Shown piece after piece: positions 62,911-64,000 of a stretch of 64,000 nt of DNA. The DNA lies in contig OY540813.1 of NCBI GenBank assembly GCA_961205875.1, forward strand, positions 26,445,001 to 26,509,000. The letters are read 5' to 3'. The notes beneath the pieces are model-generated. The model did not search any database and was not told where the DNA came from. It worked only from the letters and a program-made list of their open reading frames with translations. The stretch is from Sialis fuliginosa (taxonomy: Eukaryota; Arthropoda; Insecta; Megaloptera; Sialidae). The position numbers were made by a program, and so were the translations under genes. Each line of letters opens with the position of its first letter. The first letter of the stretch is position 1.

Positions 62911-64000
62911 TATATCTCTAATAACCCTAATCGAAACAATTCATTGTTCGATAAGTGACTATTTTCATGTAATGATTTCCCTTCGATCATCTCAATATAC
63001 AAAGAGTTTTAAGGGAGGAATATGCCTAAAAATATCTTCGAAACTATAAGGAGATAAATTTGAAAAATAAAATAAAATATGTATAATGAGGCCAACATCA
63101 CAAGAAACTTATCAGCAATCACCAAACTTATGAATTTCTTTCAAATATAATAGAAATTTTGAATTTAATAAAAATGTAAAATAAAAATTGAAACCTATAT
63201 ATTGGATAAAATTTAAAATAACTATAATTTAAATTGGTTTTTTGTTAAAATTTTTAATCTATGGTATGGGACACTAATACGCTAAGCTCGACTTGCACTT
63301 TACATTTTTTTTAAATAAATATCTTCAGTGATTTGCAGAATAATTTTTAATATAAAATTCATTTCGTGCATTAACTCTCAATCAAGACGCCATTGTTTTA
63401 TGTAACGCAGCTTCAAAAATATATTCTCTATGCAAATCGTAAGTAATAAATTCATACTTTTCACATCTTTCATCAATTTACATTCATTTCCTTGTCACAC
63501 ACTCGTTCTTTCTTGTTTATATACGAGTGGGTTTTGTCAGGCGGATTGTATTGGTGAAAACATTTCAAATCGTGAAGAAAACATTTAAATTGATATTTTA
63601 GTTGATTTGGCACTTATGTTTTAGCTAAATCGTTTGTTTACTCATAAAATAAGTTGCTATTAAAATATATAGATTCCGTTTTTTGAAATATGGAAAAAGA
63701 AGACATGATAAATTGAATTTGATTATTTACTTAAATATAAAACAAATCATTTGTAGAGATACGTAGTATTACGTAAATTTACGACCAGAATCATCATATA
63801 CATAAATCGCACTTTATCATTCGTCCATCCGTCTATCTACCCGTCACTAAAATATCTCAGATATAAAAATTTTGGAAAATACATTTTTCAAAGGAAGGGG
63901 GCATAGAGCTAGAGTTAGGCTAAAAATTATTTTATTGATAACATGGTAAGCACTGACTCAAAAAACTGGTAATATTATTGAGGACAATTTTAAAATATAA
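62911..64000. other. AT-rich DNA to the window edge
   Basis: No gene, repeat end or hairpin was recognised. 'TTCGTCCATCCGTCTATCTAC' near 63820 is the GTCCGTC-type stretch often found near ends of insect non-autonomous repeats, possibly cut by the edge of the window. Confidence 0.45.

Noticed and set aside
1-64000. CRISPR array or bacterial origin
   Set aside because: No evenly spaced identical repeats with unique spacers, no operons or ribosome-binding sites; transposon content is animal-like.

Overview
The window reads as AT-rich nuclear DNA from an arthropod, most likely an insect. Evidence: mariner, hAT-like and Helitron-like remnants, dense short inverted-repeat elements (MITEs), CA/GT and GACA microsatellites, and a short (CCTAA)4 run of the insect telomere type. 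Two ~0.7 kb repeats (15314-16040, 53343-54116) have 'CCAAGTGCGTG...GCACGCAC...GGTTTCCGTAGTCA' at one end and 'CTACGGAAACCTA' at the other. Repeats of this look, and elements ending 'GCGAAGCCGCGGGAACAGCTAGT'-style, are familiar to me from Lepidoptera, so a moth, butterfly or close relative is my best guess. This is inference, not proof.

No intact host protein gene, exon series, rRNA or convincing tRNA was found on either strand. The open frames are short, AT-rich and without recognisable domains, except three transposon fragments: a deleted mariner transposase (25282-25875), a GIY-YIG-like retroelement tail (48370-48604) and a possible hAT amino end (33406-33612, minus). The window is best described as intergenic or intronic DNA filled by non-autonomous transposons.

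Layout. 1-9 kb: AT-rich sequence, a PIF-type MITE nested in an older fold-back (2338-3060), a MITE with subterminal repeats (6413-6974), and a 265-bp tandem duplication (8196-8722). 9-17 kb: members of four dispersed families. 17.5-18.6 kb: a GC-rich island with three ~80-bp repeats, unlike everything around it. 19-26 kb: a TA-flanked element with GTGAAACA repeats, a compact fold-back and the mariner. 26.9-40.4 kb: a cluster of six long fold-backs, with near-perfect arms up to about 350 bp, and a hAT-like element with an 8-bp target duplication. 44-49 kb: TTA- and TTAA-flanked elements, partial copies of families seen earlier, and the GIY-YIG tail. 49-64 kb: Helitron-like copies, two of them head to tail (59138-60365), small hAT-like MITEs and more fold-backs.

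The elements sort by their target-site duplications, which can be read directly: TTA (2571, 26905, 44109), TA (6413, 19649, 25138, 34830, 37169, 38372, 52994), TTAA (44354), 8 bp (33406, 36640, possibly 54625) and 10 bp (32692). Nothing looks like a gene system working together; the nearest to it is the cluster of long hairpins, which could yield double-stranded RNA if transcribed. Boundaries and family names are by eye, without alignment or database search.
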